This document shows positions 1 to 10,249 of a stretch of 64,000 bases of DNA, piece by piece. The notes under the pieces were generated by a model. It searched no databases. It was given only the letters and a program-made list of their open reading frames with translations, and had not been told where the DNA came from. Where the stretch lies: the NCBI GenBank assembly GCA_949710005.1, contig OX453285.1, forward strand, positions 10,112,933-10,176,932, given 5' to 3'. Each line of letters begins with the position of its first letter. Within the stretch, counting starts at the first letter, position 1. A program made the translations under genes and the position numbers. This DNA comes from Ricordea florida (taxonomy: Eukaryota; Cnidaria; Anthozoa; Corallimorpharia; Ricordeidae).

Positions 1-252
1 CTTTGTTACCTACCCTGTTTATGGTTTTGATGCGGTGCCGTGTGCACAACATTCATTGGGCTTAATATCGTTGCAGGATTCTTGCAAAGATTTGTTTGGA
101 GTAACGAAAGCTGTTTCACGACTCCCAACAAACGAGTAGGCAGTCAGTTGTGTAGTTTCCATCTTTTTGCCAAAAATATTGGTCAAGAAGGAAGACAAGA
201 CTTTTCGAGAAATGAGGCTTGACGCGGACAGCGAAAATTGAGGAAACGGCAG
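1..252. other. distal spacer of unit 1 (downstream of the 5S gene), truncated
   Basis: This is the right-hand part of the spacer that lies downstream of the first 5S gene, cut by the window edge. It recurs before every gene in the array. It contains an AATATTTTTGGC string on the minus strand that resembles an Sm site, but no snRNA body is visible around it. I see no gene here. Confidence 0.85.
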
Positions 253-256
253 AAAA
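253..256 (-). terminator. RNA polymerase III T-run terminator of copy 1
   Basis: On the minus strand the RNA 3' end (GGCTT) is followed by TACA and then a run of four T, the minimal Pol III stop signal in animals. The same T4 lies 5-8 nt past the RNA end in 44 of the 46 units. Copies 43 and 44 have T5. Assignment as terminator follows from known Pol III biology and its position, not from transcript data. Confidence 0.8.
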
Positions 257-260
257 TGTA

Positions 261-380
261 AAGCCTACAACACGAGGTATTCCCAGGCAGTCACCCAGCC
301 TGGTACTAAGCCCGCTCTACGGGTCTTGACTGCGGTGATCGGACGAGAACCGGTATATTTCCCGTGATATGGTCTTAGTC
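261..380 (-). rRNA. 5S: 5S ribosomal RNA, copy 1 (L unit)
   Basis: This is the 120-nt RNA of the large ribosomal subunit central protuberance, transcribed by Pol III. Helix I pairs 1-9 with 110-118. Helix II pairs 16-20 (ACGGG) with 58-62 (CCCGU). Helix III pairs 29-32 with 45-48, helix IV pairs 78-83 (CCAGGC) with 93-98 (GCCUGG), and helix V pairs 66-70 with 105-109. The internal promoter is visible: a box A-like stretch around AGTCAAGAC (50-58) and a box C region (80-97) close to the animal form. The ends were set by the helix I pairing and by the 120-nt length, which matches known 5S RNAs. This copy differs from the reference by T2A and C6A, both creating A·G mismatches in helix I, so its 5' stem is weaker. 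The same pair of changes is found only in copy 2. Confidence 0.97.
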
Positions 381-898
381 GAAGGTAACGTTTCGAATTG
401 AGGGTTTTTCATTTTCCAGTGCGTTGCTTATTCAAAATTCCGAAATACCGTTTTTACAATTAGTAGCGTTTAAAGCTCAATGGAATGTTATTTTTCCGCA
501 TAAAATATTGATTTCCCTCTATCCTATTTAACAAAGCCAAATCGAAAAGCACCAAACGTTAAACGAATACAAATGGAGTGAGGGGTAAAGCAAAGCCATT
601 TCTCTTTGGTTTAAATTTGCCGCAACAACTGAATGTTCCAAGCGGTGCAGTCGAAAGAACGGATTTCAGTTTCTACAAAGTCTTCAATCCTTGGCTAAGA
701 AGTTTAAGCAAATTGCTTGAGTTTAGTTGTCATGCAATGTAGCCTTAATTCAAGCAGAAGGCATGTTTCACGCGCACGGACGCGGTGCGAAGCGCATAAT
801 TGTGACGTTGCAGAAGGGTTATTGGATTTGGGCGCGCGCGACTGTCGACTTAGAGCGACCTAAACGGCTTTTGAAAACCTTTCTATGCATTGCATGTT
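381..898. other. upstream 5S spacer, part common to L and S units (unit 1 example)
   Basis: This stretch lies upstream of the 5S gene on the minus strand and recurs after every gene. The first 10 bp next to the gene (GGTAACGTTT on plus) are almost invariant, followed by a variable dinucleotide (CG, GC or GG). I see no convincing TATA-like element at about -30, only A/T runs. It also holds the odd palindrome AAGCAAATTGCTT and a GC-rich tract GGGCGCGCGCG near 830-840, next to a SalI-like GTCGAC. I find no gene. Confidence 0.8.
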
Positions 899-1390
899 TA
901 AAATAAAAACTAGTCATAGTTGTCACTAAATCTGCCCTCGACTTTGTAAAAACTGAATAAAGACTGCATGTGGTTGTCCATGTATTTGTTATGAACCTTT
1001 GAAATGTAGTTTTAGTGTGAGAGTTTGCGAGTGCAAATTCCTTGTTGTGTTTGTGTTTTGTCAATTATCACACTTTGTTTCTTGGGTTAATGGAAATCCT
1101 CATACATATCGTGTTTAGGATGGGTTTACATTATAGCTTGGAATGAAATAAGAAAGCTTGGAATGAAATCGTGACGACTCGTTGCCAAACTTGCCAAACC
1201 CAGTTTGCGCGGTTGCTGAGCCAGGCGCACATGCTAAAAGTTAACCGGGACCACCGTGCGCGCCTATTTTCGTCAAATCGAGAAAATTTTCGCATACTAA
1301 CACTACGACCATACGATACTTCTTATTTACGCGGGGAACATTAGGGTGCCTCCTCGGCTTCCGGCCTCTGGGCCGGAACCCTGCGGGGGC
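899..1390. repeat. L-specific spacer block, unit 1
   Basis: This block of about 492 bp is present only in long units. It sits between the shared GCATGTT on its left and the shared AATAAGAT on its right. It begins AT-rich, contains a 15-bp direct repeat AGCTTGGAATGAAAT separated by 5 bp, and ends in a GC-rich hairpin. It has no terminal inverted repeats and no coding frame with a recognisable product. AATAA occurs at both edges, which could reflect a short target duplication or microhomology at a deletion. In this unit the hairpin arm carries a G-to-C change at 1358 that breaks one pair. Confidence 0.85.
1356..1381. repeat. L-block hairpin, damaged arm (unit 1)
   Basis: The arms are GGCTTCCGGCC and GGCCGGAACCC around a 4-nt TCTG loop. 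Position 1358 is C where the other L units have G, so 10 of 11 pairs remain. Confidence 0.85.
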
Positions 1391-1969
1391 AATAAGATAA
1401 CTTGGAGCGATACCTCGTCTTACTTCAATTGTTTGTCTTTGTCGCTGCATTTGTAGAGAAAGCGGACAGTATCCAAAAGTACAAATCATTTACTGTCTAC
1501 ATTGAAGCGCTAGCGGGAAACAGTTTAAACCGAAGGCTTCGGTTGACATTTTTATCGGGATGATAATAGTCGTGCTAAGAAAACATAGGGAAAAAAATTT
1601 CCTTAAGCTCTCTCTTCGAATGTTTCTTTAAGAGGTTTGTCGATTTTCAGACGTTTCTGCAAATGCAAAGCTCCTCTAGGCTTAGGCAGTTGTGCTCGTG
1701 TACCAAGGGTAACGCATCTTTGTTACCTACCCTGTTTATGGTTTTGATGCGGTGCCGTGTGCACAACATTCATTGGGCTTAATATCGTTGCAGGATTCTT
1801 GCAAAGATTTGTTTGGAGTAACGAAAGCTGTTTCACGACTCCCAACAAACGAGTAGGCAGTCAGTTGTGTAGTTTCCATCTTTTTGCCAAAAATATTGGT
1901 CAAGAAGGAAGACAAGACTTTTCGAGAAATGAGGCTTGACGCGGACAGCGAAAATTGAGGAAACGGCAG
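1391..1969. other. distal spacer common to L and S units (between unit 1 and gene 2)
   Basis: This shared spacer runs from AATAAGATAACTTGG to the terminator of the next gene. It includes the odd palindrome at 1528-1544, an A7 tract followed by TTTCC, and the region of the recurring 60-codon frame. I see no gene or RNA that I can support. Confidence 0.8.
1528..1544. repeat. 17-nt odd palindrome conserved in every unit
   Basis: AACCGAAGGCTTCGGTT has 8-nt arms around one central G. It lies about 435-450 bp downstream of the RNA 3' end of the following gene. I saw it unchanged in all units checked, both L and S. Its function is unknown. Confidence 0.85.
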
Positions 1970-1977
1970 AAAATGTA

Positions 1978-2097
1978 AAGCCTACAACACGAGGTATTCC
2001 CAGGCAGTCACCCAGCCTGGTACTAAGCCCGCTCTACGGGTCTTGACTGCGGTGATCGGACGAGAACCGGTATATTTCCCGTGATATGGTCTTAGTC
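1978..2097 (-). rRNA. 5S: 5S ribosomal RNA, copy 2 (L unit)
   Basis: Identical to copy 1, including the T2A and C6A changes that put two A·G mismatches into helix I. The rest of the RNA is reference sequence. Confidence 0.96.
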
Positions 2098-2615
2098 GAA
2101 GGTAACGTTTCGAATTGAGGGTTTTTCATTTTCCAGTGCGTTGCTTATTCAAAATTCCGAAATACCGTTTTTACAATTAGTAGCGTTTAAAGCTCAATGG
2201 AATGTTATTTTTCCGCATAAAATATTGATTTCCCTCTATCCTATTTAACAAAGCCAAATCGAAAAGCACCAAACGTTAAACGAATACAAATGGAGTGAGG
2301 GGTAAAGCAAAGCCATTTCTCTTTGGTTTAAATTTGCCGCAACAACTGAATGTTCCAAGCGGTGCAGTCGAAAGAACGGATTTCAGTTTCTACAAAGTCT
2401 TCAATCCTTGGCTAAGAAGTTTAAGCAAATTGCTTGAGTTTAGTTGTCATGCAATGTAGCCTTAATTCAAGCAGAAGGCATGTTTCACGCGCACGGACGC
2501 GGTGCGAAGCGCATAATTGTGACGTTGCAGAAGGGTTATTGGATTTGGGCGCGCGCGACTGTCGACTTAGAGCGACCTAAACGGCTTTTGAAAACCTTTC
2601 TATGCATTGCATGTT

Positions 2616-3107
2616 TAAAATAAAAACTAGTCATAGTTGTCACTAAATCTGCCCTCGACTTTGTAAAAACTGAATAAAGACTGCATGTGGTTGTCCATGT
2701 ATTTGTTATGAACCTTTGAAATGTAGTTTTAGTGTGAGAGTTTGCGAGTGCAAATTCCTTGTTGTGTTTGTGTTTTGTCAATTATCACACTTTGTTTCTT
2801 GGGTTAATGGAAATCCTCATACATATCGTGTTTAGGATGGGTTTACATTATAGCTTGGAATGAAATAAGAAAGCTTGGAATGAAATCGTGACGACTCGTT
2901 GCCAAACTTGCCAAACCCAGTTTGCGCGGTTGCTGAGCCAGGCGCACATGCTAAAAGTTAACCGGGACCACCGTGCGCGCCTATTTTCGTCAAATCGAGA
3001 AAATTTTCGCATACTAACACTACGACCATACGATACTTCTTATTTACGCGGGGAACATTAGGGTGCCTCCTCGGGTTCCGGCCTCTGGGCCGGAACCCTG
3101 CGGGGGC
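2616..3107. repeat. L-specific spacer block, unit 2
   Basis: The block has the common form, with an intact perfect hairpin at its right edge. Confidence 0.85.
3073..3098. repeat. L-block perfect hairpin (type example)
   Basis: The arms GGGTTCCGGCC (3073-3083) and GGCCGGAACCC (3088-3098) pair perfectly over 11 bp around the loop TCTG. Outside them, GCCTCC on the left can pair imperfectly with GGGGGC on the right, giving a longer imperfect stem. The same hairpin occurs in 13 L units (start positions include 4790, 10215, 11932, 13649, 20308, 22025, 23742, 26692, 30878, 41712, 44664 and 57497). The arm is damaged in unit 1 and the hairpin is replaced in unit 22. It could form a cruciform or stall replication, which is inference. 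Confidence 0.9.
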
Positions 3108-3694
3108 AATAAGATAACTTGGAGCGATACCTCGTCTTACTTCAATTGTTTGTCTTTGTCGCTGCATTTGTAGAGAAAGCGGACAGTATCCAAAAGTACA
3201 AATCATTTACTGTCTACATTGAAGCGCTAGCGGGAAACAGTTTAAACCGAAGGCTTCGGTTGACATTTTTATCGGGATGATAATGGTCGTGCTAAGAAAA
3301 CATAGCGAAAAAAATTTCCTTAAGCTCTCTCTTCGAATGTTTCTTTAAGAAGTTTGTCGATTTTCAGACGTTTCTGCAAATGCAAAGCTCCTCTAGGCTT
3401 AGGCAGTTGTGCTCGTGTACCAAGGCTAACGCATCTTTGTTACCTACCCTGTTTATGGTTTTGATGCGGTGCCGTGTGCACAACATTCATTGGGCTTAAT
3501 ATCGTTGCAGGATTCTTGCAAAGATTTGTTTGGAGTAACGAAAGCTGTTTCACGACTCCCAACAAACGAGTAGGCAGTCAGTTGTGTAGTTTCCATCTTT
3601 TTGCCAAAAATATTGGTCAAGAAGGAAGACAAGACTTTTCGAGAAATGAGGCTTGACGCGGACAGCGAAAATTGAGGAAACGGCAGAAAATGTA

Positions 3695-3814
3695 AAGCCT
3701 ACAACACGAGGTATTCCCAGGCAGTCACCCAGCCTGGTACTAAGCCCGCCCTACGGGTCTTGACTGCGGTGATCGGATGAGAACCGGTATATCTCCCGTG
3801 ATATGGTCGTAGAC
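3695..3814 (-). rRNA. 5S: 5S ribosomal RNA, copy 3 (L unit)
   Basis: Differs from the reference at A22G, G37A and A65G. G37A lies in the helix III loop and is the transition expected from decay of the CpG at 36-37. A65G is shared with copies 8 and 16, which are also in L-unit triplets. Confidence 0.96.
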
Positions 3815-4332
3815 GAAGGTAACGTTTGCAATTGAGGGTTTTTCATTTTCCAGTGCGTTGCTTATTCAAAATTCCGAAATACCGTTTTTACAATTAGTAG
3901 CGTTTAAAGCTCAATGGAATGTTATTTTTCCGCATAAAATATTGATTTCCCTCTATCCTATTTAACAAAGCCAAATCGAAAAGCACCAAACGTTAAACGA
4001 ATACAAATGGAGTGAGGGGTAAAGCAAAGCCATTTCTCTTTGGTTTAAATTTGCCGCAACAACTGAATGTTCCAAGCGGTGCAGTCGAAAGAACGGATTT
4101 CAGTTTCTACAAAGTCTTCAATCCTTGGCTAAGAAGTTTAAGCAAATTGCTTGAGTTTAGTTGTCATGCAATGTAGCCTTAATTCAAGCAGAAGGCATGT
4201 TTCACGCGCACGGACGCGGTGCGAAGCGCATAATTGTGACGTTGCAGAAGGGTTATTGGATTTGGGCGCGCGCGACTGTCGACTTAGAGCGACCTAAACG
4301 GCTTTTGAAAACCTTTCTATGCATTGCATGTT

Positions 4333-4824
4333 TAAAATAAAAACTAGTCATAGTTGTCACTAAATCTGCCCTCGACTTTGTAAAAACTGAATAAAGACTG
4401 CATGTGGTTGTCCATGTATTTGTTATGAACCTTTGAAATGTAGTTTTAGTGTGAGAGTTTGCGAGTGCAAATTCCTTGTTGTGTTTGTGTTTTGTCAATT
4501 ATCACACTTTGTTTCTTGGGTTAATGGAAATCCTCATACATATCGTGTTTAGGATGGGTTTACATTATAGCTTGGAATGAAATAAGAAAGCTTGGAATGA
4601 AATCGTGACGACTCGTTGCCAAACTTGCCAAACCCAGTTTGCGCGGTTGCTGAGCCAGGCGCACATGCTAAAAGTTAACCGGGACCACCGTGCGCGCCTA
4701 TTTTCGTCAAATCGAGAAAATTTTCGCATACTAACACTACGACCATACGATACTTCTTATTTACGCGGGGAACATTAGGGTGCCTCCTCGGGTTCCGGCC
4801 TCTGGGCCGGAACCCTGCGGGGGC
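4333..4824. repeat. L-specific spacer block, unit 3
   Basis: Common form with the intact hairpin at 4790-4815. It closes the first run of three L units. Confidence 0.85.
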
Positions 4825-5411
4825 AATAAGATAACTTGGAGCGATACCTCGTCTTACTTCAATTGTTTGTCTTTGTCGCTGCATTTGTAGAGAAAGCGGA
4901 CAGTATCCAAAAATACAAATCATTTACTGTCTACATTGAAGCGCTAGCGGGAAACAGTTTAAACCGAAGGCTTCGGTTGACATTTTTATCGGGATGATAA
5001 TAGTCGTGCTAAGAAAACATAGGGAAAAAAATTTCCTTAAGCTCTCTCTTCGAATGTTTCTTTAAGAGGTTTGTCGATTTTCAGACGTTTCTGCAAATGC
5101 AAAGCTCCTCTAGGCTTAGGCAGTTGTGCTCGTGTACCAAGGGTAACGCATCTTTGTTACCTACCCTGTTTATGGTTTTGATGCGGTGCCGTGTGCACAA
5201 CATTCATTGGGCTTAATATCGTTGCAGGATTCTTGCAAAGATTTGTTTGGAGTAACGAAAGCTGTTTCACGACTCCCAACAAACGAGTAGGCAGTCAGTT
5301 GTGTAGTTTCCATCTTTTTGCCAAAAATATTGGTCAAGAAGGAAGACAAGACTTTTCGAGAAATGAGGCTTGACGCGGACAGCGAAAATTGAGGAAACGG
5401 CAGAAAATGTA

Positions 5412-5531
5412 AAGCCTACAACACGAGGTATTCCCAGGCAGTCACCCAGCCTGGTACTAAGCCCGCTCTACGGGTCTTGACTGCGGTGATCGGACGAGAA
5501 CCGGTATATTTCCCGTGATATGGTCGTAGTC
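5412..5531 (-). rRNA. 5S: 5S ribosomal RNA, copy 4 (S unit)
   Basis: Carries only T2A, a single helix I mismatch (A2·G117). The base two nucleotides upstream of the RNA start is also changed (plus strand GTCAAAGG instead of GTCGAAGG). First gene of the first S run. Confidence 0.96.
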
Positions 5532-6640
5532 AAAGGTAACGTTTCGAATTGAGGGTTTTTCATTTTCCAGTGCGTTGCTTATTCAAAATTCCGAAATACC
5601 GTTTTTACAATTAGTAGCGTTTAAAGCTCAATGGAATGTTATTTTTCCGCATAAAATATTGATTTCCCTCTATCCTATTTAACAAAGCCAAATCGAAAAG
5701 CACCAAACGTTAAACGAATATACAAATGGAGTGAGGGGTAAAGCAAAGCCATTTCTCTTTGGTTTAAATTTGCCGCAACAACTGAATGTTCCAAGCAATG
5801 CAGTCGAAAGAACGGATTTCAGTTTCTACAAAGTCTTCAATCCTTGGCTAAGAAGTTTAAGCAAATTGCTTGAGTTTAGTTGTCATGCAATGTAGCCTTA
5901 ATTCAAGCAGAAAGCATGTTTCACGCGCACGGACGCGGTGCGAAGCGCATAATTGTGACGTTGCAGAAGGGTTATTGGATTTGGGCGCGCGCGACTGTCG
6001 ACTTAGAGCGACCTAAACGGCTTTTGAAAACCTTTCTATGCATTGCATGTTAAAACTAAAAATAAGATAACTTGGAGCGATACCTCGTCTTACTTCAATT
6101 GTTTGTCTTTGTCGCTGCATTTGTAGAGAAAGCGGACAGTATCCAAAAGTACAAATCATTTACTGTCTACATTGAAGCGCTAGCGGGAAACAGTTTAAAC
6201 CGAAGGCTTCGGTTGACATTCTTATCGGGATGATAATAGTCGTGCTAAGAAAACATAGGGAAAAAAAATTTCCTTAAGCTGTCTCTTCGAATGTTTCTTT
6301 AAGAGGTTTGTCGATTTTCAGACGTTTCTGCAAATGCAAAGCTCTTCTAGGCTTAGGCAGTTGTGCTCGTGTACCAAGGGTAACGCATCTTTGTTACCTA
6401 CCCTGTTTATGGTTTTGATGCGGTGCCGTGTGCACAACATTCATTGGGCTTAATATCGTTGCAGGATTCTTGCAAAGATTTGTTTGGAGTAACGAAAGCT
6501 GTTTCACGACTCCCAACAAACGAGTAGGCAGTCAGTTGTGTAGTTTCCATCTTTTTGCCAAAAATATTGATCAAGAAGGAAGACAAGACTTTTCGAGAAA
6601 TGAGGCTTGACGCGGAGAGCGAAAATTGAGGAAACGGCAG
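5532..6640. other. full spacer of an S unit (type example)
   Basis: This spacer carries the S junction at about 6045-6068. There GCATGTT is followed by the filler AAAACTAAA and then AATAAGAT, with no L block. The A tract after CATAGGG is 8 A here and in unit 5 instead of 7. I see no gene. The other 30 S units have the same junction. Confidence 0.85.
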
Positions 6641-6648
6641 AAAATGTA

Positions 6649-6768
6649 AAGCCTACAACACGAGGTATTCCCAGGCAGTCACCCAGCCTGGTACTAAGCC
6701 CGCTCTACGGGTTTTGACTGCGGTGATTGGACGAGAACCGGTATATCTCCCGTTATATGCTCGTAGAC
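6649..6768 (-). rRNA. 5S: 5S ribosomal RNA, copy 5 (S unit)
   Basis: One of the more divergent copies: C9G, C15A, A22G, G41A and G56A. C9G removes the C9-G110 pair closing helix I. C15A lies just before helix II, and G56A lies in the box A-like region, shared only with copy 6. It may be less active, but no change is plainly inactivating. Confidence 0.95.
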
Positions 6769-7883
6769 GAAGGTAACGTTTCGAATTGAGGGTTTTTCAT
6801 TTTCCAGTGCGTTGCTTATTCAAAATTCCGAAATACCGTTTTTACAATTAGTAGCGTTTAAAGCTCAATGGAATGTTATTTTTCCGCATAAAATATTGAT
6901 TTCCCTCTATCCTATTTAACAAAGCCAAATCGAAAAGCACCAAACGTTAAACGAATACAAATGGAGTGAGGGGTAAAGCAAAGCCATTTCTCTTTGGTTT
7001 AAATTTGCCGCAACAACTGAATGTTCCAAGCGGTGCAGTCGAAAGAACGGATTTCAGTTTCTACAAAGTCTTCAATCCTTGGCAAAGAAGCTTAAGCAGA
7101 TTGCTTGAGTTTAGTTGTCATGCAATGTAGCCTTAATTCAAGCAGAAAGCATGTTTCACGCGCACGGACGCGGTGCGAAGCGCATAATTGTGACGTTGCA
7201 GAAGGGTTATTGGATTTGGGCGCGCGCGACTGTCGACTTAGAGCGACCTAAACGGCTTTTGAAAACCTTTCTATGCATTGCATGTTAAAACTAAAAATAA
7301 GATAACTTGGAGCGATACCTCGTCTTACTTCAATTGTTTGTCTTTTTCGCTGCATTTGTAGAGAAAGCGGACAGTATCCAAAAGTACAAATCATTTACTG
7401 TCTACATTGAAGCGCTAGCGGGAAACAGTTTAAACCGAAGGCTTCGGTTGACATTCTTATCGGGATGATAATAGTCGTGCTAAGAAAACATAGGGAAAAA
7501 AAATTTCCTTAAGCTGTCTCTTCGAATGTTTCTTTAAGAGGTTTGTCGATTTTCAGACGTTTCTGCAAATGCAAAGCTCCTCTAGGCTTAGGCAGTTGTG
7601 CTCGTGTACCAAGGGTAACGCATCTTTGTTACCTACCCTGTTTATGGTTTTGATGCGGTGCCGTGTGCACAACATTCATTGGGCTTAATATCGTTGCAGG
7701 ATTCTTGCAAAGATTTGTTTGGAGTAACGAAAGCTGTTTCACGACTCCCAACAAACGAGTAGGCAGTCAGTTGTGTAGTTTCCATCTTTTTGCCAAAAAT
7801 ATTGATCAAGAAGGAAGACAAGACTTTTCGAGAAATGAGGCTTGACGCGGAGAGCGAAAATTGAGGAAACGGCAGAAAATGTA

Positions 7884-8003
7884 AAGCCTACAACACGAGG
7901 TATTCCCAGGCAGTCACCCAGCCTGGTACTAAGCCCGCTCTACGGGTTTTGACTGCGGTGATTGGACGAGAACCGGTATATTTCCCGTGATATGCTCGTA
8001 GAC
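7884..8003 (-). rRNA. 5S: 5S ribosomal RNA, copy 6 (S unit)
   Basis: Carries C9G, G41A and G56A. It is the sister of copy 5 without C15A and A22G. Confidence 0.96.
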
Positions 8004-9119
8004 GAAGGTAACGTTTCGAATTGAGGGTTTTTCATTTTCCAGTGCGTTGCTTATTCAAAATTCCGAAATACCGTTTTTACAATTAGTAGCGTTTAAAGCT
8101 CAATGGAATGTTATTTTTCCGCATAAAATATTGATTTCCCTCTATCCTATTTAACAAAGCCAAATCGAAAAGCACCAAACGTTAAACGAATATACAAATG
8201 GAGTGAGGGGTAAGGCAAAGCCATTTCTCTTTGGTTTAAATTTGCCGCAACAACTGAATGTTCCAAGCGGTGCAGTCGAAAGAACGGATTTCAGTTTCTA
8301 CAAAGTCTTCAATCCTTGGCAAAGAAGCTTAAGCAGATTGCTTGAGTTTAGTTGTCATGCAATGTAGCCTTAATTCAAGCAGAAAGCATGTTTCACGCGC
8401 ACGGACGCGGTGCGAAGCGCATAATTGTGACGTTGCACAAGGGTTATTGGATTTGGGCGCGCGCGACTGTCGACTTAGAGCGACCTAAACGGCTTTTGAA
8501 AACCTTTCTATGCATTGCATGTTAAAACTAAAAATAAGATAACTTGGAGCGATACCTCGTCTTACTTCAATTGTTTGTCTTTGTCGCTGCATTTGTAGAG
8601 AAAGCGGACAGTATCCAAAAGTACAAATCATTTACTGTCTACATTGAAGCGCTAGCGGGAAACAGTTTAAACCGAAGGCTTCGGTTGACATTTTTATCGG
8701 GATGATAATAGTCGTGCTAAGAAAACATAGGGAAAAAAATTTCCTTAAGCTCTCTCTTCGAATGTTTCTTTAAGAGGTTTGTCGATTTTCAGACGTTTCT
8801 GCAAATGCAAAGCTCCTCTAGGCTTAGGCAGTTGTGCTCGTGTACCAAGGGTAACGCATCTTTGTTACCTACCCTGTTTATGGTTTTGATGCGGTGCCGT
8901 GTGCACAACATTCATTGGGCTTAATATCGTTGCAGGATTCTTGCAAAGATTTGTTTGGAGTAACGAAAGCTGTTTCACGACTCCCAACAAACGAGTAGGC
9001 AGTCAGTTGTGTAGTTTCAATCTTTTTGCCAAAAATATTGGTCAAGAAGGAAGACAAGACTTTTCGAGAAATGAGGCTTGACGCGGACAGCGAAAATTGA
9101 GGAAACGGCAGAAAATGTA

Positions 9120-9239
9120 AAGCCTACAACACGAGGTATTCCCAGGCAGTCACCCAGCCTGGTACTAAGCCCGCTCTACGGGTCTTGACTGCGGTGATTG
9201 GACGAGAACCGGTATATTTCCCGTGATATGGTCGTAGAC
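9120..9239 (-). rRNA. 5S: 5S ribosomal RNA, copy 7 (L unit)
   Basis: Carries only G41A, on the A22 background. This pairing of alleles is uncommon in the array, because A41 usually goes with G22, and it suggests recombination between haplotypes. Confidence 0.96.
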
Positions 9240-9757
9240 GAAGGTAACGTTTCGAATTGAGGGTTTTTCATTTTCCAGTGCGTTGCTTATTCAAAATTCC
9301 GAAATACCGTTTTTACAATTAGTAGCGTTTAAAGCTCAATGGAATGTTATTTTTCCGCATAAAATATTGATTTCCCTCTATCCTATTTAACAAAGCCAAA
9401 TCGAAAAGCACCAAACTTTAAACGAATACAAATGGAGTGAGGGGTAAAGCAAAGCCATTTCTCTTTGGTTTAAATTTGCCGCAACAACTGAATGTTCCAA
9501 GCGGTGCAGTCGAAAGAACGGATTTCAGTTTCTACAAAGTCTTCAATCCTTGGCTAAGAAGCTTAAGCAAATTGCTTGAGTTTAGTTGTCATGCAATGTA
9601 GCCTTAATTCAAGCAGAAGGCATGTTTCACGCGCACGGACGCGGTGCGAAGCGCATAATTGTGACGTTGCAGAAGGGTTATTGGATTTGGGCGCGCGCGA
9701 CTGTCGACTTAGAGCGACCTAAACGGCTTTTGAAAACCTTTCTATGCATTGCATGTT

Positions 9758-10249
9758 TAAAATAAAAACTAGTCATAGTTGTCACTAAATCTGCCCTCGA
9801 CTTTGTAAAAACTGAATAAAGACTGCATGTGGTTGTCCATGTATTTGTTATGAACCTTTGAAATGTAGTTTTAGTGTGAGAGTTTGCGAGTGCAAATTCC
9901 TTGTTGTGTTTGTGTTTTGTCAATTATCACACTTTGTTTCTTGGGTTAATGGAAATCCTCATACATATCGTGTTTAGGATGGGTTTACATTATAGCTTGG
10001 AATGAAATAAGAAAGCTTGGAATGAAATCGTGACGACTCGTTGCCAAACTTGCCAAACCCAGTTTGCGCGGTTGCTGAGCCAGGCGCACATGCTAAAAGT
10101 TAACCGGGACCACCGTGCGCGCCTATTTTCGTCAAATCGAGAAAATTTTCGCATACTAATAATACGACCATACGATACTTCTTATTTACGCGGGGAACAT
10201 TAGGGTGCCTCCTCGGGTTCCGGCCTCTGGGCCGGAACCCTGCGGGGGC
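9758..10249. repeat. L-specific spacer block, unit 7
   Basis: Intact hairpin at 10215-10240. It has a private change near 10158-10163, reading ACTAATAATACG where other L units read ACTAACACTACG. Confidence 0.85.

Noticed and set aside
165..185. Sm-like site AATATTTTTGGC downstream of each 5S gene, suggesting a linked snRNA or spliced-leader gene
   Set aside because: No U1, U2, U4, U5, U6 or spliced-leader body that I recognise surrounds it, and the motif varies in copies (AAAATTTTGG).
40..222. 60-codon frame recurring in all 46 units on the plus strand
   Set aside because: It opens on GTG, has no recognisable domain, lies in 5S spacer and is kept only because the whole repeat is homogenised.
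381..420. Upstream TATA-like promoter element of the 5S gene
   Set aside because: Only generic A/T runs are visible near -30. Nothing can be told from spacer composition.
1340..1385. Helitron 3' end: minus-strand hairpin followed about 11 nt later by CTAA then T
   Set aside because: The four-letter end is common by chance. The L/S boundaries do not coincide with it, and no matching 5' TC end or insertion site is evident.
899..1390. L block as a mobile element with AATAA target duplication
   Set aside because: No inverted termini, no transposase and no poly-A tail. AATAA in AT-rich DNA is weak evidence, and a deletion origin for S units fits as well.
819..1489. 81- and 82-codon minus-strand frames in each L unit
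   Set aside because: They straddle the shared spacer and the L block. The second is shifted or shortened by unit variants (69 codons in unit 21, 78 in unit 22) without sign of selection. No domain is recognisable.
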